DNA of 43,063 bases from JBFIHZ01 sp041601535 (lineage in GTDB: Bacteria; Pseudomonadota; Gammaproteobacteria; Xanthomonadales; SZUA-36), in NCBI GenBank assembly GCA_041601535.1, contig JBFIHZ010000004.1:1-43063 (forward strand). Direction: 5' to 3'. Every line of letters starts with the position of its first letter. Position 1 is the stretch's first letter. Below are positions 41,909-43,063 of the stretch, piece by piece. Both the position numbers and the translations under genes were made by a program. Under the pieces are notes generated by a model. It ran no database searches, was not told the origin of the DNA, and was given only the letters and a program-made list of their open reading frames with translations.

Positions 41909-43063
41909 AAGACCAAACCCTGGCGCTTCACGCCGGTTTCAAGGCTGACCCGACCACCAAGGCCGTATCGGTGCCCATTTACCAGACCGTTGCCTACGAA
42001 TTCGACAGTGCGCAACACGGCGCCGACCTGTTCAATCTGGCCGTGCCCGGTAATATCTACACGCGCATCATGAACCCCACCACCGATGTGCTGGAACAGC
42101 GTTGCGCCGCACTGGAGGGAGGGCTGGCTGGCCTCGCTTTAAGCGCTGGCAGCGCCGCGGTTAATTATTCCATCCTGAACATTGCAGAGCAGGGCAATAA
42201 CGTGGTCAGCGTGCCGTTGCTGTATGGCGGCACGTACACCCTGTTCCGGCACATGTTGCCGCGGCAGGGTATTGAGGTTCGATTTGCCAAGGACGACTCG
42301 CCGGCCAGCCTGGAAAAGCTGATTGATGACAAGACCTCGGCGGTATTTTGTGAATCCATCGGCAACCCGGCGGGTAATATTGTTGACCTGGAAGCACTGG
42401 CGGAGATGGCGCATGCCCATGGCGTGCCGCTGATCGTGGATAATACGGTGGCCACGCCGGTGCTGATCAAGCCGATCCAGTACGGTGCGGACATCGTGGT
42501 GGAGTCACTGACCAAGTACATGGGCGGTCATGGCAATTCGCTGGGCGGTGTGATTGTGGACAGTGGCAAATTCCCCTGGGCCGAGCACCCGCAGCGCTTC
42601 CACATGCTGAATGAGCCGGAAGAGTCGTATCACGGTGTGGTCTATACCGAGGCGATGGAAGAGGCGGCCTATATCGCCCGGGCCCGCACCGTACCCCTGC
42701 GCAACACGGGTTCGGCCATCAGCCCGATGAACGCGTTTATGATACTGCAGGGCATGCAAACCCTGCCTTTGCGCATGGAGCGGCATTGTGACAACGCGCT
42801 GGCCGTGGCCAAATACCTGCAAGATCATCCGCGGGTTGAATGGGTCAGTTTTGCCGGTTTGCCCGATTCCCCGTATTACGATTTGGCGCAGAAATACACC
42901 AATGGCCGGCCGTCAGCACTGATGACTTTTGGTATCAAGGGTGGTTTCGAGGCTGGGGTAAAATTTTATGATGCGCTGGACATGTTTCTGCGCCTGGTAA
43001 ATATAGGTGATACCAAGTCACTGGCTGCGCATCCGGCATCCACCACCCACCGGCAGTTATCAG
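41905..43063 (+). CDS. O-acylhomoserine sulfhydrylase, MetY-type (3' end outside the window)
   Basis: The 386 visible codons belong to the Cys/Met-metabolism PLP enzymes (gamma family). MKDQTLALHAGFKADPTTKAVSVPIYQTVAYEFDSAQHGADLF is typical of O-acetylhomoserine aminocarboxypropyltransferase, which forms homocysteine directly from sulfide. The PLP lysine is K204 in VESLTKYMGGHGNSLGG, and the phosphate-binding ALSAGSAA and substrate-site VDNTVATP are present. AAGGAG precedes the ATG, which overlaps the metA stop (ATGA). The reading frame is open to the window end; the visible part ends at SLAAHPASTTHRQLS, a family-conserved block, so about 40-50 residues are missing. Methionine gamma-lyase is less likely given the metA partner. 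Confidence 0.93.
   Translation, partial: MKDQTLALHAGFKADPTTKAVSVPIYQTVAYEFDSAQHGADLFNLAVPGNIYTRIMNPTTDVLEQRCAALEGGLAGLALSAGSAAVNYSILNIAEQGNNVVSVPLLYGGTYTLFRHMLPRQGIEVRFAKDDSPASLEKLIDDKTSAVFCESIGNPAGNIVDLEALAEMAHAHGVPLIVDNTVATPVLIKPIQYGADIVVESLTKYMGGHGNSLGGVIVDSGKFPWAEHPQRFHMLNEPEESYHGVVYTEAMEEAAYIARARTVPLRNTGSAISPMNAFMILQGMQTLPLRMERHCDNALAVAKYLQDHPRVEWVSFAGLPDSPYYDLAQKYTNGRPSALMTFGIKGGFEAGVKFYDALDMFLRLVNIGDTKSLAAHPASTTHRQLS

Noticed and set aside
1..43063. CRISPR arrays, insertion sequences, integrases, toxin-antitoxin pairs and biosynthetic clusters
   Set aside because: Looked for across the window; no spaced direct repeats, transposase or integrase motifs, or matching gene pairs were found.

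Overview
The window is a dense piece of a gammaproteobacterial chromosome, moderately GC-rich, almost all genes on the + strand. No phage, insertion sequence, integron or CRISPR array is visible. The gene order (leuS-lptE-holA-nadD-rsfS-rlmH-maf-rng-yhdP-tldD-darP-pmbA, then tpiA-secG-tRNA-Leu-nuoA-N, then tRNA-fMet-rimP-nusA-infB-rbfA-truB-rpsO-pnp) resembles what I recall for Xanthomonadales and related deep-branching Gammaproteobacteria, not Enterobacterales or Pseudomonas. This placement is an inference from synteny, not a phylogeny.

Region 1 (1-12900) holds housekeeping genes: the end of leucyl-tRNA synthetase, LPS assembly (lptE), DNA polymerase III delta (holA), NAD synthesis (nadD), ribosome silencing and 23S modification (rsfS, rlmH), a Maf nucleotide pyrophosphatase, RNase G, the giant AsmA-like envelope protein YhdP, and the TldD/PmbA(TldE) protease pair, split by darP on the opposite strand.

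Region 2 (12897-15135) is the only accessory-looking part: a membrane-anchored protein with a metzincin-type HExxHxxGxxD motif whose start overlaps the pmbA stop, then an OsmC-family gene and a short-chain dehydrogenase on the minus strand. A perfect 18-bp palindrome lies upstream of the OsmC gene.

Region 3 (15380-31412) holds tpiA, secG with a long acidic tail, tRNA-Leu(GAG) and the complete 14-gene NADH:quinone oxidoreductase (complex I) operon nuoA-N in canonical order, with separate nuoC and nuoD.

Region 4 (31626-40609) is the transcription-translation operon: an initiator tRNA with its own promoter, a highly structured leader with two intrinsic terminators, then rimP-nusA-infB-rbfA-truB, followed by rpsO with a separate promoter and a very long leader hairpin, then pnp ending at a strong terminator.

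Region 5 (40808-43063) is a two-gene methionine unit: a MetA-family homoserine O-acyltransferase overlapping an O-acylhomoserine sulfhydrylase that runs off the window.

I do not see an unmistakable new multi-gene system. The best candidates for something undescribed are the metzincin-like protein coupled to pmbA, the rpsO leader structure, and the layered terminator/hairpin leader between the initiator tRNA and rimP-nusA.
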